The notes: a model not told the origin generated them from the sequence alone. Numbered from the stretch's first letter, positions 41,806 through 50,714 are shown. The stretch: 64,000 nt of DNA from Lentilactobacillus fungorum (GCF_016860605.1 NZ_BNJR01000017.1:1-64000); one strand, 5' to 3'. A program made the numbers and translations.

Positions 41806-42546
41806 ATGCATTACAGTGACCATTTAACCCAAAGTGGCCGAAAGACCCATCAAAAGTCGTTGGACCTGACTAAGTTGAAGCTGAGCCATATTAAGCACCG
41901 GTTGACGTCGTATGACCCGACCTATGCAAATGTGATGATGCTGATTAATTTGGAAAACAAGCGGTATAAGACCGCGATCCTAGACGTTAAGCAAGGCCTC
42001 GTTGCCGTCACTTTGTCGCCTAAGCAATTGCTGAAGAAGATGACAAAGCAACATCAAATTATGACGCATTGGTTTATGAGACACATGGCCTTTCACTTAG
42101 GGATTAGGGAATATGTCCCCTACGTTTATGGTGGCCTCAACTTTTCGCCATTGAAGACCGCCAAAAACGGCACCCAAAGTTGGCTGAATACCATGAAGAT
42201 TGAGGGGATGCAGGAACATACCAACTTCCATTGCGTCAAACTCTGGTTCAAGGAATGTGAACACCCGCTGATTATTCCGGCAACCCAAAATTTCATCTTA
42301 GAACGCCGTAAGGATGCCAACCTGATCCAGCGAGGACATGATTCACTACTTGCTCAAATGTCGCTAGCCAATAGCGGTGAGTTCCATGATTCGTATAGCC
42401 GGCTTAAATTTGGCAACTTTCAGGAAAGCCCGCTGGAGTTGTTTGAATTCATCAAGGAGGCAATTATTAGAAAGTCATTCAAGTTTGCCGGGTTTGAGTA
42501 TACCGAAGATGACGTGAAGGAGCTTGTTAGCCAGCTCATTGATTAG
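41806..42546 (+). CDS. ComK-like competence transcription factor (tentative)
   Basis: 246 residues, AGGAGG before the ATG. The middle of the protein has the layout I associate with ComK: YVPYVYGGLNFSPLKTAKNG, then a Trp-containing turn SWLNTMKIEGM, then HPLIIPATQNFILERRKDANLI. B. subtilis ComK shows FLFPTLSS...CGWISHVHV...TMELPISYNSF at the matching place. It is longer than B. subtilis ComK (192 residues), with extra residues at both ends. If right, it would bind K-box promoters of DNA-uptake genes. The match is by eye and weak at the ends. Confidence 0.45.
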   Translation: MHYSDHLTQSGRKTHQKSLDLTKLKLSHIKHRLTSYDPTYANVMMLINLENKRYKTAILDVKQGLVAVTLSPKQLLKKMTKQHQIMTHWFMRHMAFHLGIREYVPYVYGGLNFSPLKTAKNGTQSWLNTMKIEGMQEHTNFHCVKLWFKECEHPLIIPATQNFILERRKDANLIQRGHDSLLAQMSLANSGEFHDSYSRLKFGNFQESPLELFEFIKEAIIRKSFKFAGFEYTEDDVKELVSQLID

Positions 42547-42595
42547 TTGGACTTAAGCAGATTAAGGAGATTGAATGGCTTGATTAAGTGCTAAG

Positions 42596-43470
42596 ATTTG
42601 GCAGTTCAGGTGATAATGGCTTTGCTATCAATTGCACTAGTCCATACCCCATTGAGGTTGTTTTGCCCATTGGTGCCAGTAACACAATCAATACACGCCG
42701 AATTTCACGCAAGTAACGCTGCATCATGCCATCGGAAAAGGCAAGGAGCTGTGCTGTCATCCCGTAAAAATCAAGCTAACTGGTAAACGCAATAACGACT
42801 TTCTAGCCGCCAACGCCGCAGCCGTCTACAAACCAAACCGCCTGGATACACTTGGCACCATCTATACGACTTGCTATACGACTTGAATTTCGCCAATCCC
42901 GGCAATAATGATCATAGTTGGATGCAATTAGTTAGGATGCCAATGCACCGAAATTCGTGTCCCCACTTGGGTTCTGCCAAACAGTGGGTGGACAAGTATC
43001 AGACACCCTATAAATTAAACTTATCACCAACCAGGGAAACCTTTGCCGACCATGAACTTTTAAGCGCCAACAATCACAAGCCGGTGATTGAACCAGTTAA
43101 GTCATCGATTGATTTAATTAAAGGATTACATGAAAATAGGTGCGTGGGTCCAACGGTTTGCATGATGTTACCACTGAACCCGCATCATACGCTATATGTA
43201 CCTACTATTTACGACTGGCATAAGGTAGGTGACTATGTAGGACTAATTAAAGCTCAACGGCCTGAATTGGTAAAGCTGGATCTCTTACCTTTAGGTGAAG
43301 ATCCCTTTAGAAATGTCTTATGGTGGCAACAAACCAATCGGGTAGCCGAGGGAAACATTTACTACGTTCAAGATGATGTCGGCTTAGACTCCTTTGATGA
43401 TAATAGCATTGTTTCCATTGGCATTAAGTTAGAGACTGTCGCGCAATTTATACGACAGTATATCCGTTGA
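42596..43470 (+). pseudogene. Decayed WHH-type nuclease toxin joined to SUKH-like immunity remnant
   Basis: Three reading frames are needed. A piece SPYPIEVVLPIGASNT ends in a stop near 42711. In a second frame GKRNNDFLAANAAAVY...TLGTIYTT ends near 42884. The last frame (ORF 42871-43470, 199 codons) continues LLYDLNFANPGNNDHSWMQLVRMPMHRNSCPHLGSAKQW. Joined, these resemble the end of WHH/HNH-superfamily toxin nucleases (R.nDf.aAN.A ... ytWHH ... MQLV...H...HtGg...W). The WHH itself is missing, replaced by a short duplicated TATACGACTTGC segment, so it should be inactive. The last ~80 residues (LLPLGEDPFRNVLWWQQ, EGNIYYVQDD) look like a SUKH/SMI1 immunity protein, here in frame with the toxin tail. 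Confidence 0.45.
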
Positions 43471-43504
43471 TCTTTATAAATTAACTGAATTCTTAAAGTA
43501 TTCA

Positions 43505-43544
43505 AAAACCTCCCAACTTAACATTTTCGAGTTGGGAGGTTTTT
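43505..43544. terminator. Bidirectional terminator
   Basis: AAAACCTCCCAACTT pairs with AGTTGGGAGGTTTT around an ACATTTTCG loop. Confidence 0.85.
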
Positions 43545-43552
43545 ATGTATAC

Positions 43553-43581
43553 AAAAAGCCTCGGAAGTTCCGAAGCTTTTT
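43553..43581 (-). terminator. Terminator of the S-layer gene
   Basis: AAAAAGCCTCGGAA-GT-TCCGAAGCTTTTT. On the minus strand it ends in five T, about 60 bp after the S-layer stop codon. Confidence 0.85.
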
Positions 43582-43640
43582 GACATAGCTATTTGCATTA
43601 CTTTCTATATGCTAAGCTACAAAGCAACACACACTATCCA

Positions 43641-45443
43641 TTAGTTAAATGGACTTACAGTGTTTGCAGTTGAGCTGTTAGCAACTGGGAATGTAACATT
43701 TGTAGCAGGCTTGTCTGAAGCAAATGTGTAAACTGCACGAACTGGTGTAGTACCAAATGTTCCACCATTACCATTACTAAAGTTAAATGTGTATTGGTCG
43801 TAAGATACTGACGAACCATCAGCTGAAACAACAGGGAATACACCTGACTTCAAGGTTTGTAATGTAGCATGCTTACTAATGTAACTTGCAACATCTGCAG
43901 ATGTGAATGTAGCATTTTGACTACCTGAGAACAAATCAGTAGTGTTCAAGTTAGCAGGAGCAATATATGATGTATTGGCTGCTGCAGCAACTGCTTTATT
44001 ATAGGCAGTAGCAAATGCAGCTACATCGTCTGAGCTATTCTTATCATATTTGGCAGCAGTCAATGCTGATGCGTATGCAGCTTTAAATCCACTAACATCA
44101 AACGCATCCTTCTTTACAAATGTTGATAAGTCAATTGTTGTATCAGCATTACCAGCATCTGTACCCTTAACAGGAACTACAACCTTACCCGCAAATGCTT
44201 GAGGGTTAGTATTAGTAGTAGGGATAACCGTTAATTTCGTTGAAGTTAAATTATCTGATTTGTCTGCAGTATCCTGTGAGTAAGGAGTGATTTGTTGATA
44301 TACAGTTGCACCCTTAGCCAAAGTGATATTAGTAGTTTCGCCCAATTTAGCTTGAGCTACAAGTGATTCGTTGGCAGCATTTGAAAGATCAAATGAGTAG
44401 CCAGTACCACTTAATGCATTACTAATAGCATTTGATAAGTTAGTCTTGTCAGCTGCGTTAACAGTCCAAGCATAACTCTTTGTAGTGTCATTATAAGTTA
44501 ATGTACCAAGAGCATCGCCCTTCTTAGAAGCGCCAGCCTTAGTGTAATCAACTGTCTTAACAGTCTTACCAGATGCATCAGTGAAGTTCAAACGAACTGC
44601 ATTGTCAGCAACTGGAGTTTGAGCTGGAGTAGTTGAAGTAGCAGTCAAAGCACTGTACTTGATCCAGCCGTTGATCTTAGCACCGTTAGTAGTGTTAGTA
44701 TCAGCTACCTTAACCCAAAGGTCACCTTCACGAGTACGAGTAGTTTGGTCTGTAATCTTGAATGTGTCGTTTGCGTAAGGAGTTGCATCAGTTACAGTAC
44801 GGCCCTTCTTATATTGTGTCCATGCAGGGAAAGTATAAGTAGTTGCAGTACCATCGTTAGCAGTACCAGCCTTAGTAATCTTGTAAGTAGCGTTCTTTTG
44901 TGCATCAGTCAAAGCAGTTGTCTGGTTTGATGGTGTAGTGAATGATGCGTTACTTGCAGAAGTACTTGAAGCTGATGAGCTGCTTGCTGATGAACTAGCA
45001 GCAGTTGTGCCAGCAGGTGTAGTAGTGGTGTTGTACTTAGTAAGACCACCAGCAAATGCTGAAGTGCTCTTGCCACCATAGATCCAGCCACGGTAAGTCT
45101 TATCAAATGATACGACCTTGTAGTAAACTGAACCACGGTTAGTAGTAGCTACACGATATACACGCCAGTTCTTTTGACCAGTCTTGTTGTCCTTAAGGCC
45201 AGCTAAAGTGGTCTTTGAAGCAACAGTCTTGGCACCTTTCAAAGTACCAGCCTTGGTGTACAATGCGTTTGTACCGTTAACGTTAACGTTACGGGTAGTA
45301 GCATCAGTACTCAAAGCTTTATTTGATGTAACCTTAGCATAGCTCTTAGCATTTGCAGTAGTTGCGTTAGCTGAACCAGCAACTGCGACAAAGCCTAAAG
45401 CAGCCAAGCCTACAAATAATGATTTCTTCAAGCTTGATTTCAT
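43641..45443 (-). CDS. S-layer protein, SlpA-type
   Basis: 600 residues from the ATG behind TGGAGGAGA. Signal peptide [23 protein letters not shown]-type to about residue 32 (ANAKS), very close to known L. brevis/buchneri-group S-layer signals. The mature N-terminus has the conserved wall-binding repeats: [59 protein letters not shown]. In this group the N-terminal third binds wall polymer and the C-terminal part self-assembles. A Ser/Ala/Thr-rich stretch (about 150-180) links to a Thr/Ala/Asn-rich assembly region. Its codon use differs from the DUF5776 genes, with many TAC, GTA and CCA codons, as expected of a very highly expressed gene. It has its own promoter and terminator. Confidence 0.9.
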   Translation of the reverse strand: MKSSLKKSLFVGLAALGFVAVAGSANATTANAKSYAKVTSNKALSTDATTRNVNVNGTNALYTKAGTLKGAKTVASKTTLAGLKDNKTGQKNWRVYRVATTNRGSVYYKVVSFDKTYRGWIYGGKSTSAFAGGLTKYNTTTTPAGTTAASSSASSSSASSTSASNASFTTPSNQTTALTDAQKNATYKITKAGTANDGTATTYTFPAWTQYKKGRTVTDATPYANDTFKITDQTTRTREGDLWVKVADTNTTNGAKINGWIKYSALTATSTTPAQTPVADNAVRLNFTDASGKTVKTVDYTKAGASKKGDALGTLTYNDTTKSYAWTVNAADKTNLSNAISNALSGTGYSFDLSNAANESLVAQAKLGETTNITLAKGATVYQQITPYSQDTADKSDNLTSTKLTVIPTTNTNPQAFAGKVVVPVKGTDAGNADTTIDLSTFVKKDAFDVSGFKAAYASALTAAKYDKNSSDDVAAFATAYNKAVAAAANTSYIAPANLNTTDLFSGSQNATFTSADVASYISKHATLQTLKSGVFPVVSADGSSVSYDQYTFNFSNGNGGTFGTTPVRAVYTFASDKPATNVTFPVANSSTANTVSPFN

Positions 45444-45507
45444 TATCTTGTCTCCTCCAATATAATATGATTTGTAGTTCACTAGGTATATGTAAACTGC
45501 ACTTATT

Positions 45508-45536
45508 ATTCTAACTTACGAAAGCTGAAATAACAA
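45508..45536 (-). promoter_or_regulatory. S-layer gene promoter
   Basis: Minus strand -35 TTGTTA (45531-45536), 17 bp spacer, -10 TAGAAT (45508-45513). Leader of about 60 bases before the ATG. Confidence 0.6.
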
Positions 45537-45862
45537 GGACAATTTGTACCTAATCAACTCTACGTCTATTATTGTATCGCCTAACATTTCATATCGCAAG
45601 GCAAATGCTTTTTATTTATGTGTTTGTTATATCTGAAACATTGTTGTAATAGAAACAGCCGTGGGGTTAAGTAATTCAGACAAGCCCCTTGAACGGCTTT
45701 GCTTCGCGGAATGTTGCGATTGATACATTGTGGGCAATCGACCTGATTGACCCGTTCAAAAAGTCTCAATGCGTTGCTTTTTAATCGATCACTTTTATCG
45801 TGGCAACTGGTTTTACTTACTTTTTGATGGCATAAAATTGGCATCGGCCGCCATTTGCCCGC
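45537..45862. other. Gap with an unsupported 87-codon ORF
   Basis: A minus-strand ORF (45581-45844) has a CPQC segment and basic residues. It lacks a ribosome site, and I cannot match it to a transposase or another family. It may be the remnant of one. Confidence 0.3.
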
Positions 45863-45868
45863 AAAAAA

Positions 45869-45906
45869 ACGGCCGTCCCCACCATCCTTTGGCAGGAACA
45901 GACCGT
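45869..45906 (-). terminator. Terminator of the sigma/DUF1659/DUF2922 operon
   Basis: Minus strand ACGGTCTGTTCC ... GGGGACGGCCGT followed by TTTTTT. Confidence 0.75.
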
Positions 45907-45988
45907 TTCTTCCGGGAAGTCACCTTCTCGGTTGTACCTTAACAATGCTTAATACATAAACTGTTATATTAACTTCAACTAATGGTCA

Positions 45989-46222
45989 CTACTTTTGCTT
46001 CTCCCGGTTATCAAACAGGGATTGAATCTGGGTGTCACGGTATTGCGCGGCAACTGGCGTCGAGTACAGATTAACGCCGTCTTTTTGGAACATGTTGAGC
46101 GCGGCGATCTGTTCCATCCGGGCTTTGAGGTCATCGGCCGTTAAGGTGTCGCTGGCGTAGTTGATGACCATGGTTTTGAGTTTGTCGTCTGATGACTTGA
46201 ATACCAATTCTAATTTTCTCAT
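45989..46222 (-). CDS. DUF2922 family protein
   Basis: 77 residues: MRKLELVFKSSDDKLKTMVINYA, then DTLTADDLKARMEQIAALNMF. This is the DUF2922 layout, a small protein of unknown role found in Firmicutes next to DUF1659 proteins. A GGAGG-type site precedes the ATG, and 26 bp separate it from the DUF1659 stop. Last gene of a three-gene operon. Confidence 0.8.
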   Translation of the reverse strand: MRKLELVFKSSDDKLKTMVINYASDTLTADDLKARMEQIAALNMFQKDGVNLYSTPVAAQYRDTQIQSLFDNREKQK

Positions 46223-46248
46223 ATTGATTTCCTCCGATTATCCGTTAA

Positions 46249-46491
46249 TTAAGCCTTGGGTGCTGCTGGTACCTGCGCCGGCTGACCATCGATATCAACC
46301 CGGTCGACTGACATCACTGCCGCGTCGGCCACGGTACCTTCAATAATGCCTTCCAGAATCTTGCTGAAAGCCGTCACCGATTCAGCCGTCACATTTTGCG
46401 CGACATTGCTAAAAGAATGCTTAACACCTTTCTTGTGAGCTTCATTAACCAACGTATAGGTAACACTAGATTTTAACCAGTCTTTCTTCAT
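46249..46491 (-). CDS. DUF1659 family protein
   Basis: 80 residues from the ATG behind GGAGAA; the longer reading frame has no ribosome site. MKKDWLKSSVTYTLVNEAHKKGVKHSFSNVAQNVT fits DUF1659, whose role is unknown. Pairing with DUF2922 and a sigma-like regulator is recurrent in lactobacilli. Confidence 0.8.
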   Translation of the reverse strand: MKKDWLKSSVTYTLVNEAHKKGVKHSFSNVAQNVTAESVTAFSKILEGIIEGTVADAAVMSVDRVDIDGQPAQVPAAPKA

Positions 46492-46582
46492 AATATGGTT
46501 CTCCTTTGCTTCAATTAGTTGTAAGCCGGTTGGCCAACCCTTACATCTATTAATAACGAAATAAGGGGTACTAAGTGTCAAC

Positions 46583-47164
46583 CTAATTTTGATTTAAGCT
46601 GGCAAGCTTTTGGCGAAGGCGATTTCGCCACTTGTAGACGGTCTGGCGGGAGACGCCACAGTGAGCCGCGATCTCGGTTAGGTTGTAGCCAAGCATGGCC
46701 AGCGACAGGTACTGGTCTTCGTTTGGCGTGAGGACTTCCCGCAGCTGGCTGGCAAACGCGTTGGTTTCATATCCTTGAACGGTATGGTTGGGGTCTGCCA
46801 AGGCTGCCAGCGGGTCGTCATCCTCGCTGGCTACTGGCTGGACGTGTTGATTAATGCTGGCCTGCTTGCGGAGATAATCCAACAACTTCCAGTACACGCC
46901 TTGGTAGATGTACACCATTAGCGCTTTGGCCTGCTTGCCGGCCTTCTTTGCCTGACAATACTTTTCCACAAAGGCAATCTGCCCTTCTTGGGTCAAATCA
47001 TCGTAATGCGGACTGGCTTTGGTCACGTGCAGTCGTTTGAGGACACCGAAAATAAGCTGTTCGTGATTGTCTGCTTTGAGAAACTGAAATGCTTCATTAA
47101 TTAAGTGGTCGTCTGTTTGAACTTGGTTTGCTTGAGCTTGGTTTGCTTGATCCTGGATTGTCAT
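46583..47164 (-). CDS. Sigma-70-like regulator (ComX/SigH-like)
   Basis: 193 residues from the ATG behind AGGAAG. An N-terminal helical region 2-like part (NEAFQFLKADNHEQLIFGVLKR, YDDLTQEGQIAFVEKYC, MVYIYQGVYWKLLDYLRKQ). A C-terminal region-4 helix-turn-helix follows (LTPNEDQYLSLAMLGYNLTEIAAHCGVSRQTVYKWRNRLRQKL). The DDLTQEG segment corresponds to the core-binding part of region 2. Short sigma factors of this kind include the competence sigma ComX/SigX of lactic acid bacteria, but many others exist. It leads the operon with DUF1659 and DUF2922; its targets are unknown. Confidence 0.7.
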   Translation of the reverse strand: MTIQDQANQAQANQVQTDDHLINEAFQFLKADNHEQLIFGVLKRLHVTKASPHYDDLTQEGQIAFVEKYCQAKKAGKQAKALMVYIYQGVYWKLLDYLRKQASINQHVQPVASEDDDPLAALADPNHTVQGYETNAFASQLREVLTPNEDQYLSLAMLGYNLTEIAAHCGVSRQTVYKWRNRLRQKLASLNQN

Positions 47165-47531
47165 TTGAATCTTCCTATCGTTTGAATTGATCCAAGGGCC
47201 CTTGTCACAAGAAAGCAGTATAGGATGAAAGCAGTTACACCACAACGCACGACTTATTAGGAAATAAGAGAAGGATGATCATTGAAACGCCGGGATTTGT
47301 TTGAAAATAATTGGCTTAAGTTTTGGCGATGACAGGAAAATGATTGACAGAAATCAGTACGGGGCAGTTGCGCGGCTTTTTAGTGAATTGCTAACAACGC
47401 CTCAATTTTTAATTGCGCATGATTCAGGTGTTCAAATCGGGATTGGTCTTCTATACTAGAAATTGAACAAACCAATTAGTTGGGGGGTGCGTTAAGTTGG
47501 GGGGAATTTAGCCCAACTTGGCAGAAATGAC
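47165..47531. other. Intergenic gap with a small inverted repeat
   Basis: The sigma-gene promoter must lie here. At 47494-47519 AAGTTGGG and CCCAACTT flank GGGAATTTAG. No larger feature is seen. Confidence 0.4.
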
Positions 47532-47678
47532 ATGGCGCATACACTTAAGTATCTATTCATTCTCGTGGCGTTGGTATTATGCTGGTTCTTCATGGGATCG
47601 CTCAAATGGCTGGGAATTGTGGCATTAGCTTTGTACACTGTTTGGAGCGTGGATCACGATGAGTCGGATTCGGATTAA
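47532..47678 (+). CDS. Possible 48-residue Trp-rich membrane peptide
   Basis: A hydrophobic core YLFILVALVLCWFFMGSLKW then LGIVALALYTVWSV, with an acidic tail DHDESDSD. It would cross the membrane once or twice. The ribosome site is poor, which keeps confidence low. No family recognised. Confidence 0.3.
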   Translation: MAHTLKYLFILVALVLCWFFMGSLKWLGIVALALYTVWSVDHDESDSD

Positions 47679-47760
47679 TTGGGACGTGCTTCGGGGGTGG
47701 TTGTCGTTGGTAAAACCGCTGGCTGCTGTTTGGAGCATTTATGATTTTTATTATCAGTAA
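47659..47760 (+). CDS. Possible 33-residue peptide overlapping the previous ORF
   Basis: ATG lies inside the end of the 48-codon ORF in another frame, an arrangement that allows translational coupling. Sequence begins MSRIRINWDVLRGWLSLVK and ends WSIYDFYYQ: basic, Trp- and Tyr-rich, amphipathic. A strong hairpin follows at 47778-47825. It could be a small toxin-like or bacteriocin-like peptide, but chance is not excluded. Confidence 0.25.
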   Translation: MSRIRINWDVLRGWLSLVKPLAAVWSIYDFYYQ

Positions 47761-47777
47761 GTAAAGGAATCCTAATA

Positions 47778-47825
47778 TTAAAGGCAGGGCGCATTTTCGA
47801 TTTTCGAAATGTGTCCTGCCTTTAA
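47778..47825. terminator. Strong intergenic hairpin
   Basis: TTAAAGGCAGGGCGCATTT pairs almost perfectly with AAATGTGTCCTGCCTTTAA. T-runs are short, so terminator activity is only likely. Confidence 0.6.
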
Positions 47826-47851
47826 CGATTGCTATGAAGTTGATACTTTGC

Positions 47852-47968
47852 TTATTGCGCGGTTGAGCCGCCATCGACAACAAATTCTGCTCCGGTTGAA
47901 TAGCTTGAATCATCGGATGCCAAGAATAATACTAGCTTGGAAACTTCTTCTGGTTTGGCAATTCGCTT
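47852..47968 (-). pseudogene. 3' fragment of a short-chain dehydrogenase/reductase
   Basis: The last ~39 residues, RIAKPEEVSKLVLFLASDDSSYSTGAEFVVDGG, are the standard C-terminus of a classical SDR (usual length ~250). No Rossmann N-terminus (TGxxxGxG) or YxxxK lies upstream on this strand. The rest has been deleted, and the frame opens into unrelated sequence. Confidence 0.85.
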
Positions 47969-48251
47969 CATCCTGTATGTAAAGTGGTTGGTATAAAAAA
48001 TACCGCCAGCAACTGCTGACAGCTGAATCATCAAATTAAGGGTACAGGGTTAGAAAGCGTCTCTAACCGCGACTAGTGAATAGATACAAGGCCTCTGTCA
48101 GGCAATGTGGCGACCCCCTACCACATCAATCAAGCAAAGGCATTTCACTTTGCTCCAAAATAATAGTACTCGAAATAAGTGTTCATTTCAAAAATTACAA
48201 CCAACGAATTGGCTATCAAACCATTCATATTACTAAATTGGAGTGACCAAC

Positions 48252-48737
48252 ATGCAACCTGCTAGCGAACAAGAAGCCTTGGATCTGCTGGATAACTTGC
48301 GGATTAAATACAAACGACTCGATCATCCGGCTATTTGGACAATGAATGATCCTAACGCGCCTAAAGGGGTTCACGAAGTAAAGAATATGCTCCTAAAACA
48401 AAAGAAAACCAACCAGTTCTACCTTTACCTAACTGATAATCCACGGATTGATTTCAAGTCATTGGCTGACCAACTAGGCATCCCCCGCAACAGACTCACC
48501 TTTGCGAGCGAAGCTGAATTGGCCCAATTACTAGGGTTGGTGCCTGGCATGGTCACCCCACTGGCACTGATGCATGATCGTCATCACCAAGTTCAAGTTT
48601 TACTGCACCGGCATCTTCAATCAATGACGGCAATTCCGGCACATCCTAATATTAATACCGCGACGGTTTTACTGAGTTACCGGGATTTATTACAAGTGCT
48701 AAGGGCGATGGGCTACGAGCCGAGCGTGATTGATTAA
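48252..48737 (+). CDS. YbaK/ProX-type aminoacyl-tRNA deacylase
   Basis: 161 residues from the ATG behind GGAG; an in-frame GTG overlaps that site and is rejected. Domain pattern of PrdX/ProXp-ala: IKYKRLDHPAIWTMNDPNAPKGVHEVKNMLLKQKK in parts, FYLYLTDNPRIDFKSLADQLGIPRNRLTFASEAEL, GLVPGMVTPLALMHD. These free-standing proteins resemble the editing domain of prolyl-tRNA synthetase and hydrolyse mischarged tRNA (for example Ala-tRNA-Pro). Its own terminator follows, so it is a single-gene unit. Confidence 0.87.
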   Translation: MQPASEQEALDLLDNLRIKYKRLDHPAIWTMNDPNAPKGVHEVKNMLLKQKKTNQFYLYLTDNPRIDFKSLADQLGIPRNRLTFASEAELAQLLGLVPGMVTPLALMHDRHHQVQVLLHRHLQSMTAIPAHPNINTATVLLSYRDLLQVLRAMGYEPSVID

Positions 48738-48760
48738 CTGGGCCTTAGCTTTAGATACAA

Positions 48761-48786
48761 AAAAGCAGGCAACATGCCTGCTTCTT
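48761..48786. terminator. Terminator
   Basis: AAAAGCAGGC-AACAT-GCCTGCTTCTTTT. Serves the deacylase gene and probably the converging antitoxin gene. Confidence 0.8.
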
Positions 48787-48792
48787 TTGATC

Positions 48793-49068
48793 TCATTCAA
48801 AATACATCACTAATTTTTTGTGGGTCGCTCGGGCAATCTTCTCCATATTTTTAATGGTGATATTGCCATCCCCCGATTCCCAGCGAGCAATCGTGGATTG
48901 AGGAACTTGAACTTTGTCGGCTAATTGTCGCTGGGTTAAACCAAGCTCTTTTCTGAGTTTAGAAATTTCAACGGCAAAATCATCCTGCTGCTGATAATGT
49001 TCAACGAGTTGTTTGAACTGAGGATCCGATTTACTAATTGTCTCAATCATCTTTTCGGTGGGTGTCAT
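48793..49068 (-). CDS. Xre-type antitoxin (HigA-like)
   Basis: 91 residues. A helix-turn-helix of the Xre/HTH_3 type (KLRKELGLTQRQLADKVQVPQSTIARWESGDGNITIKNMEKIARA) fills residues about 35-80. Its start overlaps the end of the toxin gene by 26 bp, giving the toxin-first order of higBA modules. It should neutralise the toxin and repress their promoter through the palindrome at 49402-49415. Confidence 0.85.
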   Translation of the reverse strand: MTPTEKMIETISKSDPQFKQLVEHYQQQDDFAVEISKLRKELGLTQRQLADKVQVPQSTIARWESGDGNITIKNMEKIARATHKKLVMYFE

Positions 49069-49387
49069 CGTAGCGCCTCCTTCGACGTCTTGCTTTTTTT
49101 ATTTCAGATTTGGGTGTCCGCTGGGTTTTCTTAATAAAAGTTTGCGTAATCACATATCGACCAAGGGCATCTTTAAAATATATTGACCGGCTGATACCGT
49201 TGCTAAAATGAACTCGAATTTCGAATAAATTGTCATCTACTTTCTTGATCCATTGTTTTTGAAACGCCATCATTAGCCCATACTTCTCAATTTTGGTAAT
49301 TCGACCGAGCATTTTTGCTTGATCTTCCCTAGGAAGTTTAGCTAGCTCCTTAATAAAATCATCCCAATCGTAGTAATCAAACTGCAT
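49043..49387 (-). CDS. RelE/HigB-type toxin (Gp49-like)
   Basis: 114 residues. DDFIKELAKLPREDQAKMLGRITKIEKYGL, then WIKKVDDNLFEIRVHFSNGISRSIYFKDALGRYVITQTFIKKTQ fits the phage-derived Gp49-like/HigB family, ribosome-dependent mRNA interferases. The C-terminus is highly basic (KKARRRRRRYDD). It is first in the operon and overlaps the Xre antitoxin gene. Intact as far as can be seen. Confidence 0.85.
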   Translation of the reverse strand: MQFDYYDWDDFIKELAKLPREDQAKMLGRITKIEKYGLMMAFQKQWIKKVDDNLFEIRVHFSNGISRSIYFKDALGRYVITQTFIKKTQRTPKSEIKKARRRRRRYDDTHRKDD

Positions 49388-49401
49388 GAGATAGGCCTTT
49401 T

Positions 49402-49415
49402 ATATGATATCATAT
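49402..49415. promoter_or_regulatory. Palindromic operator of the HigBA-like module
   Basis: ATATGATATCATAT, a perfect 14 bp palindrome 15 bp upstream of the toxin start, suited to autoregulation by the Xre antitoxin. Confidence 0.6.
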
Positions 49416-49538
49416 ATGCTATCAAAGCACATCAAGCATTCTAATATGATCTTTTAACTTTGCTGAGATTGTGCTTCTGAATTTTATATACGCAAACATG
49501 TCTGTGAGTATCTCCTCGATTTTTTAAAACAAAAAAAG

Positions 49539-49570
49539 CCACCGTTGCGGGGTCCCGCCTACAACGATGG
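49539..49570 (-). terminator. Terminator of the glycerol dehydrogenase gene
   Basis: Minus strand CCATCGTTGTAGGCGGG pairs with CCCGCAACGGTGG, then seven T. Confidence 0.85.
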
Positions 49571-49604
49571 TTTAATGCCTTCCAAGGAACCGGTCAGATA
49601 GTGG

Positions 49605-50714
49605 TTAGTCAATTCCTTGGAAGTTTTTCGAGAATGTATCAACGGCTTTGATGCCTTGGAAAACATCATCAGCAGTCACGTTAAAGCCCATATTGTGAAT
49701 TGTTTCGCCTTCTTGAGTGGTCAACTTGGCAACTTTCATCAAATCGTCATCTGAAGCATCTTCCAGATGCAAATCGGCTAATGTCGTTGGCAAGCCCAAA
49801 TCAACTTCGAACTTGAGATAACGCTCCAGTGTCTTGTCGCCGGCCCCTTCCAGAACCAAGTTCAGCAAGGTCCCAAAAGCAACCTTTTGGCCGTGAGACA
49901 GCTTGTGAACGTCACCGGATAACGCCGTCAAGCCATTTTGGAAGCTGTGAGCGGCAGCTAGGCCTGAACTTTCAGCCCCCACGCCACTTAGCAAAATATT
50001 AGCTTCAATAATATGTTCCAAAGCTGGCGTGACTTGATGATTCTGAGCAGCGGTAACTGCCTGCTTGCCATAAGTAAAGAGCAACTCTTGGCATTTTTCG
50101 GCAAGTGCCAAGCCTGCAGCGGTCTGTTGGGTGTTCAACGGCAACAAAGTCGTCTCCCTTGCCCGGGCAACCGTTTGGGCTTCAACGTTGGTCGACAAGG
50201 CATCCGCCATGCCATCGATTAGGAATTTAACCGGCGCGCCAGCAATCACAGAGCTGTCAACCAGTACCAAGTCTGGATTTTTATCGTAGAAAATGTATTT
50301 AATGAACTCGCCACTTTCAGAGTAAATAACACTCAACCGCGTACATGGTGAATCATTTGAGGCCAAAGTTGGCACAATCACCACGGGGATTTTGAGCTGA
50401 TCGCCAACCGCCTTGGTAGTGTCGTTCGTCTTACCACCACCGAGCGAAATCACGAATTTGGCATCAGTCGTGTCGCCAATCTTTTTAATTCGATCAATTT
50501 CTTCCGGTGAACTCTCACCATTAAAGGTAACGTGTTCAATCTTTAAGCCAGAATCCGTCAGCGTTTTATAGAACTTCTCACCAACTAGTTTCCAAACGAT
50601 GTCATCCGTCAATAACAGCCCGTTGTCCCCATAAGGTTTGATATATTTTGCGGCATTATCTAATAAATTCTTTCCTTGGACATACGTCGATGGACTTGCA
50701 AAAGCTGTGGTCAT
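49605..50714 (-). CDS. gldA: Glycerol dehydrogenase
   Basis: 369 residues, the standard length for GldA, which oxidises glycerol to dihydroxyacetone with NAD+. NAD-binding GGGKTNDTTKAV (about 92-103) is present. The zinc ligands of the family are at Asp171 (FLIDGMADALSTN), His256 (AAAHSFQNGL) and His274 (LSHGQKVAFGT). GAGGAGG lies before the ATG. A single-gene unit with its own promoter and terminator; no dihydroxyacetone kinase gene is adjacent. In heterofermenters it may also act on diols or aid redox balance (inference). Confidence 0.92.
   Translation of the reverse strand: MTTAFASPSTYVQGKNLLDNAAKYIKPYGDNGLLLTDDIVWKLVGEKFYKTLTDSGLKIEHVTFNGESSPEEIDRIKKIGDTTDAKFVISLGGGKTNDTTKAVGDQLKIPVVIVPTLASNDSPCTRLSVIYSESGEFIKYIFYDKNPDLVLVDSSVIAGAPVKFLIDGMADALSTNVEAQTVARARETTLLPLNTQQTAAGLALAEKCQELLFTYGKQAVTAAQNHQVTPALEHIIEANILLSGVGAESSGLAAAHSFQNGLTALSGDVHKLSHGQKVAFGTLLNLVLEGAGDKTLERYLKFEVDLGLPTTLADLHLEDASDDDLMKVAKLTTQEGETIHNMGFNVTADDVFQGIKAVDTFSKNFQGID

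Noticed and set aside
45581-45844. 87-codon ORF with a CPQC segment as transposase remnant
   Set aside because: No ribosome site, no DDE or helix-turn-helix pattern and no inverted repeats. I could not support any identity.
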